From JAQVEM01 sp034660395 (GTDB lineage Bacteria > Actinomycetota > Humimicrobiia > Humimicrobiales > Humimicrobiaceae), in contig JAYEJA010000103.1 in NCBI GenBank assembly GCA_034660395.1, positions 1 through 43,064 of the forward strand: 43,064 nt of DNA, read 5' to 3'. The notes below the pieces were generated by a model. That model did no database searches and was not told the DNA's origin. It saw nothing but the letters and a program-made list of their open reading frames with translations. The position numbers and the translations under genes are program-made. Shown here piece after piece: positions 1-9,700 of the stretch (position 1 is its first letter; each line of letters starts with the position of its first letter).

Positions 1-369
1 AAAACTTTCCTAAAGGTTTAAGTAAAATAGAATATTCGTACCAACTTCCTTTACTTTTAAAGTTTTGCATATAATCTAAATATTTATCAATAGTAAATAA
101 TTCAAAAATAAATTTAAACATATCATATGGATATTTATAATTATTTTTAATTGCTTTAAATAAAACACTAGGTGTAATTCACATTTTTTTTAAATCTTCT
201 GCAGAATATTTTTTTATAAATGAATTTAGTTTTTTATCATTTGCCAATATTTCTTCAAGTTTAAGTCTATTAATTGCTAATTTTTGTTCTTTATCAAAAG
301 TTGCTTTTTTATATCCTCTAACAATTTTCTTAGCTAATATTTTCTTTTTTTTAAATAGTCAATATAACT
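1..369 (-). pseudogene. Partial reading frame interrupted by TGA, possibly recoded or foreign
   Basis: On the minus strand one frame is open from about position 369 to the window edge, except for two TGA codons, one near 359-361 and one near 176. Reading TGA as an amino acid gives about 120 residues of protein-like sequence, rich in Lys, Ile, Asn, Phe and Tyr, ending in a stretch such as KGSWYEYSILLKPLGKF. Codons are almost all A/T-ending, more extreme than the neighbouring genes. Host genes in this window use TGA as a stop and TGG for Trp, so the frame does not fit the host code. It could be a decayed gene, DNA from a TGA-recoding organism or phage, or an assembly join. I do not recognise the family; an insertion-sequence protein is possible but unproven. 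The 3' end lies outside the window. Confidence 0.35.
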
Positions 370-678
370 ATAAAATTATTATTATAGAATTCATAATACA
401 TATAGTAAATAAATTTTATAAATAATCTTATACAATCAAGGAACGTTATTAAATTTAATACATATCCGGCTTTTATTGATTATAATTCATAAGAATTACA
501 CATTTTTTATAAATTATCTTTAAAAACAAAATTATAAATTCCCTCCATTCCCTGGTCCCCCAACTATTTAAATCTTTATATCTTTCCGTTTAAGCATTAT
601 CATTAAAATATAAAATTTACCCGGTTGGCGCCGATATGAATAATAATCTAAATATTATATATTACATATATAAAATTT
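370..678. other. AT-rich intergenic stretch without a recognisable gene
   Basis: This stretch is very AT-rich with short poly-A/T runs, plus two GC-richer islets near 541-562 and 618-634. I see no convincing ORF on either strand and no clear promoter hexamer pair for the gene starting at 679. Bases just before that start (AAAATTT) give no Shine-Dalgarno sequence, so translation may be leaderless or the start may differ. Confidence 0.5.
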
Positions 679-2151
679 ATGGAAAATAATAAATCAAACA
701 TAAACAGGCATTTTAAAGAACCGTGTAATGAAGGCGAGATACCCGACCCTGACTCTTCTGGAATAAGCCGCACTTCTTCCTCTTCTGATTTTGTAAAATT
801 CACTGCAAACATAACCGGGAATATAATAAGTGATATAAAATTTAAGGCATCCGGCTGCAGCTATACTAAAGCTTCCGCAGGCTGCCTGACTACCCTTATC
901 AAAAACAGAGATATACTTAATTCAACTCTAACAAATGAAAAAGATATTGAAGATTGCCTTGGAAATTTTCCCTCCGGGAAAAAATATATCCCCGGTATGG
1001 CCATAGATGCTTTAAGGAAACTTATAACAAATTACATTTCAAATCCCCTTACCCCGGAAATATACAAAATAGATAATAATAGAATTGCAGTTGCCCTCAG
1101 CGGTGGTATTGACAGTTCAATGGCAGCCAAAATTTTAAAAGAAAAGGGATACCGGGTAATAGGAGTCACCTTAAAACTTCTTCCAGATAATTTTAGCCGG
1201 TTAAAAAAAACAAAAACCGGCACTTACGAAGAAGACATTAAATCAGCCATAAAAGTATCGGCCAGGCTGGGTATTCCCCATGTAGTAATTGATTTTACCG
1301 AATTATTCGAGGATAAAATAATAAGGCCCTTTTGTCTTGATTATAAAAAAGGCCTTACGCCCAATCCATGTGTCGAGTGCAATAAATATATTAAGTTCGG
1401 CGCTCTTTTAGAAAAAATAAAAGTTCTGGGCGCAGCTTTCCTTGCAACAGGGCATTACTGCATAATCAAAAAATCCTCTGACTCCGGGTTATATGAGATT
1501 CAAAAGAGTACCGATAAGAAGAAGGACCAGAGTTATATATTATGGAAGCTAAACCAGAAACAGCTCTCCCATATTAAAACACCCCTGGGAACTATTACAA
1601 AAACCGACATGAGAAAGGCAGTTAAAAAATCATTCCCCTTTTTAAAAAACGCCAGAGAAAGCCAGGATATATGTTTTATACCTGATAAAGATTACCGGCT
1701 CTTTTTAAAATCCCGGATAAACGACATTGGAAAGGGCCCCATACTGGATACCGGAGGCAACATTATTGGAAAACACAGTGGATATGTCTATTATACTATC
1801 GGGCAGAGAAAGGGGCTTGGGGTAAGCCGTTCCAGACCCCTTTATGTAAAGGAAATAATACCGGAAAAGAATATTATCATAGCAGGTTACAAAGAAGATA
1901 TATTTAATAAATTTCTGAAAGTTAAAAATACCAATTTTATTTCCGGAAAGCCTCCCGGCAGAACCTTCAGGGCGATGGTAAAGATAAGATACAGCTCAAA
2001 AGAAGCTCCCGCAAGTATAATAATCACCGGAACCGGAACTGCCGATATAATATTTGATAAGTCCCAGAAAGCAGTAACTCCAGGCCAATCCGCTGTTTTT
2101 TATGATGACTTTAAACTTATTGGAGGCGGAATTATTAAAAAAATCAATTAA
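679..2151 (+). CDS. mnmA: tRNA 2-thiouridylase MnmA with N-terminal NifU/IscU-like domain
   Basis: MnmA thiolates uridine 34 of Lys, Glu and Gln tRNAs in the cytoplasm, using ATP and sulfur relayed from a cysteine desulfurase. Residues about 130-490 are full-length MnmA: PP-loop SGGIDSS at 141-147, PNPCVECNKYIKF near 228-240 with the catalytic-position Cys234 in a CxxC pair, ATGHY near 257, and ESQDICFIP with the second catalytic-position Cys332. Residues about 10-122 align by eye with the IscU/NifU scaffold fold: HFKEPCNEG resembles HYENPRNVG, FKASGC resembles FKTYGC, and a C-terminal helix follows. Of the three canonical cluster ligands only the middle one (Cys60) is kept; the first is Ser and the third is not Cys. 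At 490 residues it is about 120 longer than ordinary MnmA. No Shine-Dalgarno is visible before the ATG. The MnmA part is certain; the scaffold part is a motif-level call. Confidence 0.93.
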   Translation: MENNKSNINRHFKEPCNEGEIPDPDSSGISRTSSSSDFVKFTANITGNIISDIKFKASGCSYTKASAGCLTTLIKNRDILNSTLTNEKDIEDCLGNFPSGKKYIPGMAIDALRKLITNYISNPLTPEIYKIDNNRIAVALSGGIDSSMAAKILKEKGYRVIGVTLKLLPDNFSRLKKTKTGTYEEDIKSAIKVSARLGIPHVVIDFTELFEDKIIRPFCLDYKKGLTPNPCVECNKYIKFGALLEKIKVLGAAFLATGHYCIIKKSSDSGLYEIQKSTDKKKDQSYILWKLNQKQLSHIKTPLGTITKTDMRKAVKKSFPFLKNARESQDICFIPDKDYRLFLKSRINDIGKGPILDTGGNIIGKHSGYVYYTIGQRKGLGVSRSRPLYVKEIIPEKNIIIAGYKEDIFNKFLKVKNTNFISGKPPGRTFRAMVKIRYSSKEAPASIIITGTGTADIIFDKSQKAVTPGQSAVFYDDFKLIGGGIIKKIN

Positions 2152-2159
2152 AAATTCTA

Positions 2160-2188
2160 TTGACATAAATACATCTATTTGCTATATT
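2160..2188 (+). promoter_or_regulatory. Sigma70-type promoter for the RNA candidate
   Basis: TTGACA at 2160-2165 and TATATT at 2183-2188 are separated by exactly 17 bp. This is one of the best promoter matches in the window. It lies just after the mnmA stop and fires into 2195-2365, which has no ORF but ends in a terminator. Confidence 0.7.
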
Positions 2189-2194
2189 ATACAT

Positions 2195-2365
2195 TGTCTT
2201 AGAAAAGGAGGTAATTTCAAGATTATCTGAAATTTACAAACGAAAGAATGTAAAAAGTAAGAAATTAATTTTGAAAAACCTAAGAAAAGTTCTAAGGTAT
2301 TGACCCCAAGATGTTAAGTAGCCTAAGGCGTGAGCTAAGGTAAAAGATAACTTGGGGTTTCTTTT
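2195..2365 (+). ncRNA. Candidate structured non-coding RNA, about 170 nt
   Basis: The segment runs from a strong promoter to an intrinsic terminator and holds no plausible ORF. Several hairpins can be drawn: AATTTC/GAAATT near 2213-2234, TTTACA/TGTAAA near 2235-2256, ACCTAAG/CTAAGGT with one mismatch near 2278-2298, then the terminator stem. CTAAGG recurs at 2292, 2322 and 2335, and a 5' CTTAG near 2199 could pair with these, allowing alternative folds. A perfect Shine-Dalgarno-like AAAGGAGGT near 2205 is not followed by a usable start codon. I could not match it to 6S, SRP, tmRNA, T-box or SAM riboswitch consensus. It could be a free-standing sRNA or a distant leader of the aminotransferase gene about 320 bp downstream. 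Confidence 0.5.
2303..2365 (+). terminator. Intrinsic terminator with long apical region
   Basis: ACCCCAAG at 2303-2310 pairs perfectly with CTTGGGGT at 2351-2358, followed by a T-rich tract ending in TTTCTTTT. The 40-nt apical region is unusually long for a simple terminator and contains a smaller GCC-TAA-GGC hairpin, so it may carry structure of its own. Confidence 0.65.
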
Positions 2366-2624
2366 ATTCATCTTTACATTAAAGCTTTCTTTAATCACTA
2401 TTTCCTTCCTCCACTACTTATAATTATTAGTAAACTAAGTTTCTATTTTTTATTTCCCCTAATCCATATAAATTTCCCATAGCCTGCGGATTTAACTCTA
2501 TACTTAAAACATAAATGGACTTTCCCTGACAGATTCTAAATAGAATTTTTAAGCAAACGGCAGTCATTTGCATCTATTTTCATCTGCAATATTTAAAAAT
2601 TATTAACTTATGACTTAATACCAA
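2366..2624. other. Intergenic stretch, no gene seen
   Basis: I see no ORF with a ribosome site and no strong hairpin between the terminator and the promoter of the aminotransferase gene. The sequence is AT-rich. Confidence 0.5.
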
Positions 2625-2653
2625 TTGCAAAATAAAATTAAAATAAGTAAAAT
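2625..2653 (+). promoter_or_regulatory. Putative promoter of the aminotransferase gene
   Basis: TTGCAA at 2625-2630 and TAAAAT at 2648-2653 are spaced 17 bp apart and would start transcription about 25 nt before the ATG at 2686. The hexamers are imperfect and the region is AT-rich, so this is a moderate call. Confidence 0.4.
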
Positions 2654-2685
2654 ATTAAAAATTGAAATCTAAACAAGAGGATATC

Positions 2686-3606
2686 ATGGCTCATCCTAAA
2701 TATGCTTTTTTTGAAGGAAAAATTGTTTCCATCGATAAGGCCCGCGTAGACATCAGAACAAATTCGCTGCAATACGGTACGGCAGTTTTTGAAGGAATAA
2801 GAAGCTACTGGAATGAAAATACCAAAAACAGTTATGTTTTCAGAATGGAAGACCACTATAAAAGATTCCTCAAAAGCTGCAGGATAATGATGATTGAAGT
2901 TAAATATTCTGTTAATGAACTCTGTAACATAACCCTTGAATTGCTAAGAAAAGAGAAATACACCAAAGATTGTTATATAAGACCGTTTGCGTATAACAGT
3001 GGATTAAATATAGGCCCAAAGTTAATCGGTAATGAACAGGATCTCTTTATATACTCCATACCCCTTGGAGAATATATTGAAATAAACAAGCCGATAAGTG
3101 TATGCATATCCTCATGGGACCGTACAGCCGATAATGCCATACCCCCAAGGGCAAAAATATCCGGCTCTTATGTAAATGCAGCCTTCCAAAAAACTGAAGC
3201 CCTGCTTAATGGCTATGACGAAGCTATAGTCCTCACCAACGATAGCAGGCATGTAAGCGAAGGAAGCGCAATGAATGTCTTTATGGTCAGAAACGGTAAC
3301 CTGGTAACTCCCCCTGTAACTGATGATATACTTGAGGGAATTACACGCAACACAGTAATAGAGATTGCCAGAGAATTTGAAAACATAGAAATTATTGAAA
3401 GACCGATTGATAGAACAGAACTTTATACATCTGATGAATTATTTTTCTGTGGTACGGGTGCTCAGATTTCTCCTATCGGGTATGTTGACAAGCGTCCTGT
3501 TGGAAACAGCAAAATGGGCCCAATCACCAGAAATTTGCAGAATAACTATTTTAAAATAGTTAAAAACGAAGTAGATAAATACTCAGGCTGGTGCCAGAAA
3601 GTATAA
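2686..3606 (+). CDS. ilvE: Branched-chain amino acid aminotransferase
   Basis: This cytoplasmic PLP class IV aminotransferase makes or degrades Leu, Ile and Val by transamination with 2-oxoglutarate/glutamate. The N-terminal motif YGTAVFEGIRSY is typical of the family. The stretch GSYVNAAFQKTEALLNGYDE carries the PLP-binding Lys, followed by SEGSAMNVF and FFCGTGAQISPIG. I chose the ATG at 2686, giving 306 residues beginning MAHPKYAFFEGKIV, because AGAGGA lies about 6 nt upstream and this matches the usual family N-terminus; an in-frame ATG 24 nt earlier lacks a site. It is monocistronic and converges on the helicase gene ending 7 bp away. Class IV members include D-amino acid aminotransferase, but length and motifs favour IlvE. 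Confidence 0.93.
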   Translation: MAHPKYAFFEGKIVSIDKARVDIRTNSLQYGTAVFEGIRSYWNENTKNSYVFRMEDHYKRFLKSCRIMMIEVKYSVNELCNITLELLRKEKYTKDCYIRPFAYNSGLNIGPKLIGNEQDLFIYSIPLGEYIEINKPISVCISSWDRTADNAIPPRAKISGSYVNAAFQKTEALLNGYDEAIVLTNDSRHVSEGSAMNVFMVRNGNLVTPPVTDDILEGITRNTVIEIAREFENIEIIERPIDRTELYTSDELFFCGTGAQISPIGYVDKRPVGNSKMGPITRNLQNNYFKIVKNEVDKYSGWCQKV

Positions 3607-3612
3607 ATAATT

Positions 3613-6600
3613 TTAATGGCCGAGCATTAGACTGCAGAAATTCCTGTAGCTGCATTCTTTACAGTTTTTACCCTTTTTGAAAACATTACCCTGGATTTTA
3701 CCAATATCATCAAGAATGCTTTCTTTTATCTTTTCCGCCTCACTATTTTTAAGGCAAACTGATTTCTTTGTGCCGTCTTTTAAATAAAGAAGAGAACCCT
3801 TAATATTCTCCACCGGCTTCCCGTATATCTCCGATAGTGCTTTAATATATGCTTTTATCTGGAATTCATGCCGATATTTAGAATCATCAATGGATGAAGC
3901 ATTCCAGTTTTTATTATAACCCGATATTTTATAATCAATCACTCTAATTTTGTTTTCTTTATCAATATCAACCCTGTCCAGTTTCCCAACAATAAAATAA
4001 TTTTTGATTTTCCAGTAAAAAAGCTGCTCAAGCATAATTGACTTTACATAAGAAAAATCCCATAAATCGCTTTTAAAAAAATTTTTCATATAATCTTTTA
4101 TCCTCTTATCTTTAAACCGGGACAAAATTATATCTTCTGAAATTTCACCATTATTAAACACAGATGAAACTATATTCTGCAGATACTTATGAACTTCTTC
4201 GCCTTTTACAGCAGCTTTGCTCCTTTTATCGGGCATCGAATAAACATGCTTCCATTTATATAACAACGGACACCTTCTATAATCAAGTATCCAGGTTAGA
4301 GGGAAAAATCCGGTATCTTCATTTCTCCCCTCTTTTTCGCTTTCAAAAATCAATCCGGAATTAATTTTATTTATTATCTCCAATTCTTTTAAGCTTTTTT
4401 TCTCTTCACTGCCGGCTTTCAGAACATCGGCTGCCAGAATTTTTTGGGTATTCTTCCATCTTATTCTTTCCAGTACCGGAATCTTCTTTTTTTCTTTTTT
4501 ATCTGGATTTACTGAATTAAAAGTACTTCCATAGTCATGGTAAATATTCCCGGCATTTCTGCCGTATTTTGTCTTTATAAAATCGGCTGCCTCCTTATTT
4601 ATAATTTTTAATTTGCTTTTCCTGTTTATGATATCATCAAAAAAAGGCACTATTACCCTCGGTTTATAACCCCTGTTACAGGATGCTTTATCTTCATATT
4701 CACTGTGTGATAAAACCAATATTTTTTTCGCCCTGCTGCAACCTACATAAAATATCCTCCTCTCCTCCTCAATTTTTATATCCTTTAAATCTTTTTTAAA
4801 ACTTTTTTCGCTGGTATAATTCTTCTTTCTCTTCCATATGCTATTGTCTTTTCTCAATTCGGAAGGAATTTTAAATCTCTTATTTGAACCTCTGCCATCG
4901 TAATCTTTCTTCCAGAGCATCGGCAAAAAAACTACTTCAAATTCAAGGCCTTTTGCAGCATGAATACTCATTATTTTTACTGAGTTTTCAGTTGAAAATC
5001 CGGTATTGTCCGGATTTCCATAGTCCGTTTTTGCCACATCCTTCAGGAAAGTTATAAAAGCCGGAAGGCCGGTTTCCTCATTGATTTCCTGAAAGTCGGA
5101 AGCCACTCTTATAAGACTTTCAATATTTTTTATTTTTTTCCTGGCTATAGAACCAAAGGTTGACCTTAGTTCGCTTATTATTCCTGAATCTTCAATAATC
5201 AAACTAATCAGTTCTTTAAGCTGCATTTCACCGGATTTGCCGGCATAAAGTTTATAACTTTTTAAGAAATTCACCAGCCTCTTTTTTGCTTCACTGCTTA
5301 CGTTCGGATTCTTTTCAATATCAGCTATCCCTTCAATCAGCTTCACGGTCCTGTCAGTATCCGCTGGATTTCTCTTGATAAAAAATATGTCCCTGTCGCA
5401 GATTTTATATTTCCCCGATTTAAGGATATACGCTATCGATATCTCATCATTTATATCTTCAATTATATTCAGCCACGAAATAATAAATAAAATTTCGGGC
5501 TCAAAGAAAAAATTCTTACCTCCCACCATTTCAAATTTAATATCATTTGACTCAAGCTCTCTTGTAATAGACTCAAAATTCTTTTTTCTTGAAAGTATTG
5601 CCATTTCTTTCAGTTTAATTCCCCCGGCCGCCAGATACTTTATTATTCCTGCAATTTCTGACGCTTCTTCAGTATGTGTTTTTTTGCAGTAAAAAATTAC
5701 CTCTGATTTCTTATTGCCGCCTCCGGATTTGAATTCTTTTTCAAAACGATTCTTATTGGAAACAATGACACTGGCTGCCGTATCCACGATATCCTCACCC
5801 GACCTGAAATTAGTATTAAGATAAAAATTCTTAACATGGCTGTTTCTGAATTTTTCAAATTCATGAAAATTTAATATATTCTCAACACAGGCGCCCCTGA
5901 AAGAATAGATTCCCTGGTCATCATCACCTACAACAACCATTTTATTATGGCCCTTCCGGTAAAGCATGGAAAGCAGATGCGCCTGCGCTATATTGGTATC
6001 CTGGAATTCATCAACAAATATATAATTGTATTTCTGCTGATACCTTGTTCTTATTAATTTATTTCTGCGGAATAAAAAATAAGGCTTAAACACCTGGTCG
6101 GAATAATCTATGCAGTTGCTTTTTGTCTTCTTCTCTTCATATTTTCGGTAAATGCAGGATAATTCTTTCTGGATATTTATTGACTCTTCTTCTTTATTCC
6201 TTAATGCCCTGCTCTTATAGATGGAAATAATTTCCCTGTAACTATTTAGGTATCCCTCAAGCTCGCCCACGGATATTAGATTATTTTTTAAGCTCTCTAT
6301 ATAATTCAGAAGCCCCTGTATAAAATCTCCTGCTTTCTTACCTGCCTTTAAGTATTTTAAATCCGCACCGTTAAAGATTTCATATAATATCTGCCATGCC
6401 CTGCTGTTATTTATTATTGTAAAATTTTTCCCCAGGCCGAATTCAAAACTGTTCTCGCTTATAATTTCATTTCCGAAAGAGTTAAAAGTAAATATATCTA
6501 TTGCCTCTGAATCAATATCCCTTTTTATATTTTCCCTTATTTTCAACCTTATGTTTTCAGCGGCATTCCTGGTAAATGTAAGTGCAAGTATTTCATAGGG

Positions 6601-6750
6601 GGCGCACAGTCCTTTCCTTATAACATTTATAATATTATTGGTTAAGACCATTGTCTTGCCCGAGCCCGCACATGCTATCACCCTCCTTAGGCCGGCTGTG
6701 CTTCTAATTATATCCAGTTGTTCTTTTGTTTCCTTAACTTTTTTAGCCAT
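3613..6750 (-). CDS. adnB: UvrD-like helicase with C-terminal RecB-type nuclease, AdnB-like
   Basis: Predicted motor and nuclease subunit of a RecBCD/AddAB-type double-strand-break resection complex. Superfamily 1A helicase motifs are intact: Q motif TKEQLDII, Walker A ACAGSGKT (26-33), Walker B VDEFQDTN, GDDDQGIYSFRG, NFRSGEDIV, SIHAAKGLEFEVVF and EEERRIFYVGCSRAKK. The C-terminal PD-(D/E)XK nuclease shows GKLDRVD, VIDYKISG and QIKAY. Cys in RRCPLLYK plus CKECSYRNFC (Cx2Cx5C) form the AddB-like 4Fe-4S clasp. It overlaps the upstream partner by 8 bp, implying translational coupling. Two adjacent helicase-nucleases, each with its own nuclease domain, is the AdnAB arrangement of Actinobacteria rather than AddAB, where the subunits differ. 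The assignment to AdnB rather than AdnA rests on its complete ATPase motifs. Confidence 0.85.
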   Translation of the reverse strand: MAKKVKETKEQLDIIRSTAGLRRVIACAGSGKTMVLTNNIINVIRKGLCAPYEILALTFTRNAAENIRLKIRENIKRDIDSEAIDIFTFNSFGNEIISENSFEFGLGKNFTIINNSRAWQILYEIFNGADLKYLKAGKKAGDFIQGLLNYIESLKNNLISVGELEGYLNSYREIISIYKSRALRNKEEESINIQKELSCIYRKYEEKKTKSNCIDYSDQVFKPYFLFRRNKLIRTRYQQKYNYIFVDEFQDTNIAQAHLLSMLYRKGHNKMVVVGDDDQGIYSFRGACVENILNFHEFEKFRNSHVKNFYLNTNFRSGEDIVDTAASVIVSNKNRFEKEFKSGGGNKKSEVIFYCKKTHTEEASEIAGIIKYLAAGGIKLKEMAILSRKKNFESITRELESNDIKFEMVGGKNFFFEPEILFIISWLNIIEDINDEISIAYILKSGKYKICDRDIFFIKRNPADTDRTVKLIEGIADIEKNPNVSSEAKKRLVNFLKSYKLYAGKSGEMQLKELISLIIEDSGIISELRSTFGSIARKKIKNIESLIRVASDFQEINEETGLPAFITFLKDVAKTDYGNPDNTGFSTENSVKIMSIHAAKGLEFEVVFLPMLWKKDYDGRGSNKRFKIPSELRKDNSIWKRKKNYTSEKSFKKDLKDIKIEEERRIFYVGCSRAKKILVLSHSEYEDKASCNRGYKPRVIVPFFDDIINRKSKLKIINKEAADFIKTKYGRNAGNIYHDYGSTFNSVNPDKKEKKKIPVLERIRWKNTQKILAADVLKAGSEEKKSLKELEIINKINSGLIFESEKEGRNEDTGFFPLTWILDYRRCPLLYKWKHVYSMPDKRSKAAVKGEEVHKYLQNIVSSVFNNGEISEDIILSRFKDKRIKDYMKNFFKSDLWDFSYVKSIMLEQLFYWKIKNYFIVGKLDRVDIDKENKIRVIDYKISGYNKNWNASSIDDSKYRHEFQIKAYIKALSEIYGKPVENIKGSLLYLKDGTKKSVCLKNSEAEKIKESILDDIGKIQGNVFKKGKNCKECSYRNFCSLMLGH

Positions 6751-9700
6751 AATATTTTGGACACAGAACTTTAAACCCGCAGTTTAAGCATGAATTGGAA
6801 CTCTTTGGTTCCGGACTGAACCTTCCGCTCTTAATTTTTGCAATGTTTTCCTTTAATATATTTTTAACTTCATTTAAATTATAATAATCCGCAGGCATAA
6901 CAGAGACAGGCTTTTTCAAATTACCCAGGCATATATACTTCATCTCCACATTCATGGACCTCAGCTTTTTTAAGTCATCACTTAATTCAAGGGCTGTTCT
7001 GTATAATTTCAGCTGCAATTCTTCTCTGAGTTCTTTACTGCTATATGAAGACGAACTTGATTTATAATCCACAAGCTCTATATTACTTTCATCAATAAAA
7101 TTTATCTGGTCTATCCTTCCCCTTATTTTTTCACCGCCAATTTCAAACTGGAATCCCCTTTCAACAACAGATTTATGTGGATTTTTAGGCATTAGATTTC
7201 TGTAAAAATTTTCGAATTGTTCAAGCACCTTTTCTTTCAGGTCCCTCTTTAAAAAATCATATTCAAAATCGTATTCTTCAAATGTCCCGTTTATTATTTT
7301 TACAAGTTTTTTCCAGCTGTAATCATCCTTACCTTCAAAAAATTTCCTCATTATCCGATGATATACCTTCCCAATGATAAGGCTCAGGTTATCTTCTTCA
7401 ACCAGTTTTAAAAAATACCTAATCTTGTATTTAAAGGGACAATCCATATAAGCATTTATACTGCTGTGTGAAAACGAGGGTGGAAAAGAAGCCAGGGGGT
7501 TTTTACTATTTTTTGTAGCTTTTACAAAACTCCACCATTCACCGGGGTTATAAAAATGTTTCAGGATTGTAATTTCATTAAGATAACTTCTACTGTTAGA
7601 ACTTAATCCTTTATCCCTTTTATATGCAGCAACCATTGCCTTTTTCCTGACAAGCCAAAGATTGTTTAAGTCGAGACCGGGCAGCTCCCACATCTCTTTT
7701 ATTTCAGTTTTTTCACTGCTTGAGTCGTTTTTTATTTTTTCCTTGCCTTTTCCGTACTCAATATTTTTATACCCATCCGCGTTTTTATATTTCTTATTTA
7801 AATCATCGTAGATATCTCTTATTCTTTCATAAATAATAGACTTCACTCTGCTGCTGGAAGTAATATAGAGGTACTCTTTTACTCGGGTAATTCCATTATA
7901 GAAAAGCTTCATTTCACCATACAGGTGTTCCTTTTTTAGTTCTATCGGTTTAAGTTTTTCTGCTCCATTCAAATAATTAAATATCTGTATGTCAAATGCC
8001 TGAGTATTAACAAATTTTGCAGGGAGATAATCCCTGTTAATAAATGGTGTAAATACAGCTTCAAACTCCAGCCCCTTGCACTGATGGAAGCTGAGTATAT
8101 TAACAGAACCCGGCTGAATTAAATCCTTTGTACTCTGCTCTATTTCTTCCGTAAATTTACTCTCAATAATATTATCTATAAAATTAATATATGCCCCTGC
8201 TCCGTCCGGCTTATTTTCTGAACTAAAATCCTTAACATTATTTAAAAAATCACTTAAATTATTCCAGTTGTTCCTGTTTTCAGCCCTGCTTCCTGCTCCC
8301 TCCAGCAAATACTTTAAAACACCTGCTTTCTCATCACGCACGAGAAGCATTAAAAAATCAAATACGCATACCCCTGTGTCCATTATTTCCAGCAGTTTAT
8401 CCGCTACTGAAACAAAATCGGTTATCTTACAGGTTTCCGTATTTCTTTTATTTTTTTCTCTGCTGAAACTTCTAAAATAATCCCATAAATTTTTAAATTC
8501 TCCTCCCCCGCTGCTGCTTCTTTCCGAATAAGATTTCCTTACTCTCTTAAAAAACAACGGTTCCAGATTGACAATATCGGACAGCATTATGTTACCTAAA
8601 AAACTATCAATCTTAAGTTGTAAATCATTATTGCTGTCGAAATCACTACCTTTCTTATTACCTTTTCTTCCATCGGTATCTTTTCCGTATAATTTTTCTA
8701 TCTCTTTTGCAGTAACCAGAAATCTCAGAAAGTTAAGCAGGTATTTAACAATCCTGTTATCAAGAAGACTCCTCGTTCCCCTTCTCACAAAAGGTATCCC
8801 GTTTTGAATCAGAGCGCTCTCAATAATATGAGTTTCATAACCGAGTCCTTTGATTACTATCGCCATTTCCTCCAGCTTTATACCTTTATTAAGATACAGG
8901 TACTTTATCTTATTACAGATAAAATTAGCTTCCTCAAGCAGCGTGTAAAAATTTTTAACCTGAAATTCTCCGGATGAATTACTTCCTGGAGTAATAGATT
9001 CCTTCGGTATCCTGTTTTCAGACAGATTAATAAACCTTGAACAGGCTTCATTTATAATGCTGCTGCTTCTGTGATTCTCCCTCAAAAAATATATTTTTTC
9101 CTGTTTTAGTTTCGTGTAAACCGATTTAAATATATCCAGAGCAGAGCCCCTGAAAGTATATATTGACTGGTCATCGTTTCCAAAAAAGATACAGTTGGAA
9201 TCGGAAATGCAATTGATAATTTCGAATTGAGCCTTATTCAACTCCTGCAATTCATCAACGATTATGTACTCATATTTCTTTCTGTAATAATCGCTGACTT
9301 TCTTCCGCTTTTTTAAGATGCTTACTGCTTCTGCAAGCAGCATTCCATAGTTATAAAATTTGTTTTTCTTAAGTTCCCCTGTATATCTTGAATATATTCC
9401 TGAAAGTTCTGAAAGAAGCGGGCTAAAAAACGGTGTAAATTTATCCGACAGTTCTTCCGGGGTAAACAGATTTTCCTGGGCACGGAGTATAAAGTCAAAA
9501 ACTTCCTGGACAAAGCTGCTCTCTATGAATTTATTACTGTTCATGTATTTAAAGGTTCTGGGATATTTTTTGCCGTCCAGCTCTTTAATAACTTCCTTGA
9601 GAAACTCCCATTGCTGTACAGAATTTAATATTTTGATATCTTCAAATGGATTATCTTCATTCCCATTACCGGAATTTCCCTTATATAAAAAACTTTTTGA

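Noticed and set aside
2195..2365. T-box or SAM riboswitch controlling ilvE
   Set aside because: The T-box signature GGGTGGAACCGCG and the S-box core are absent, and the terminator lies about 320 bp from the gene.
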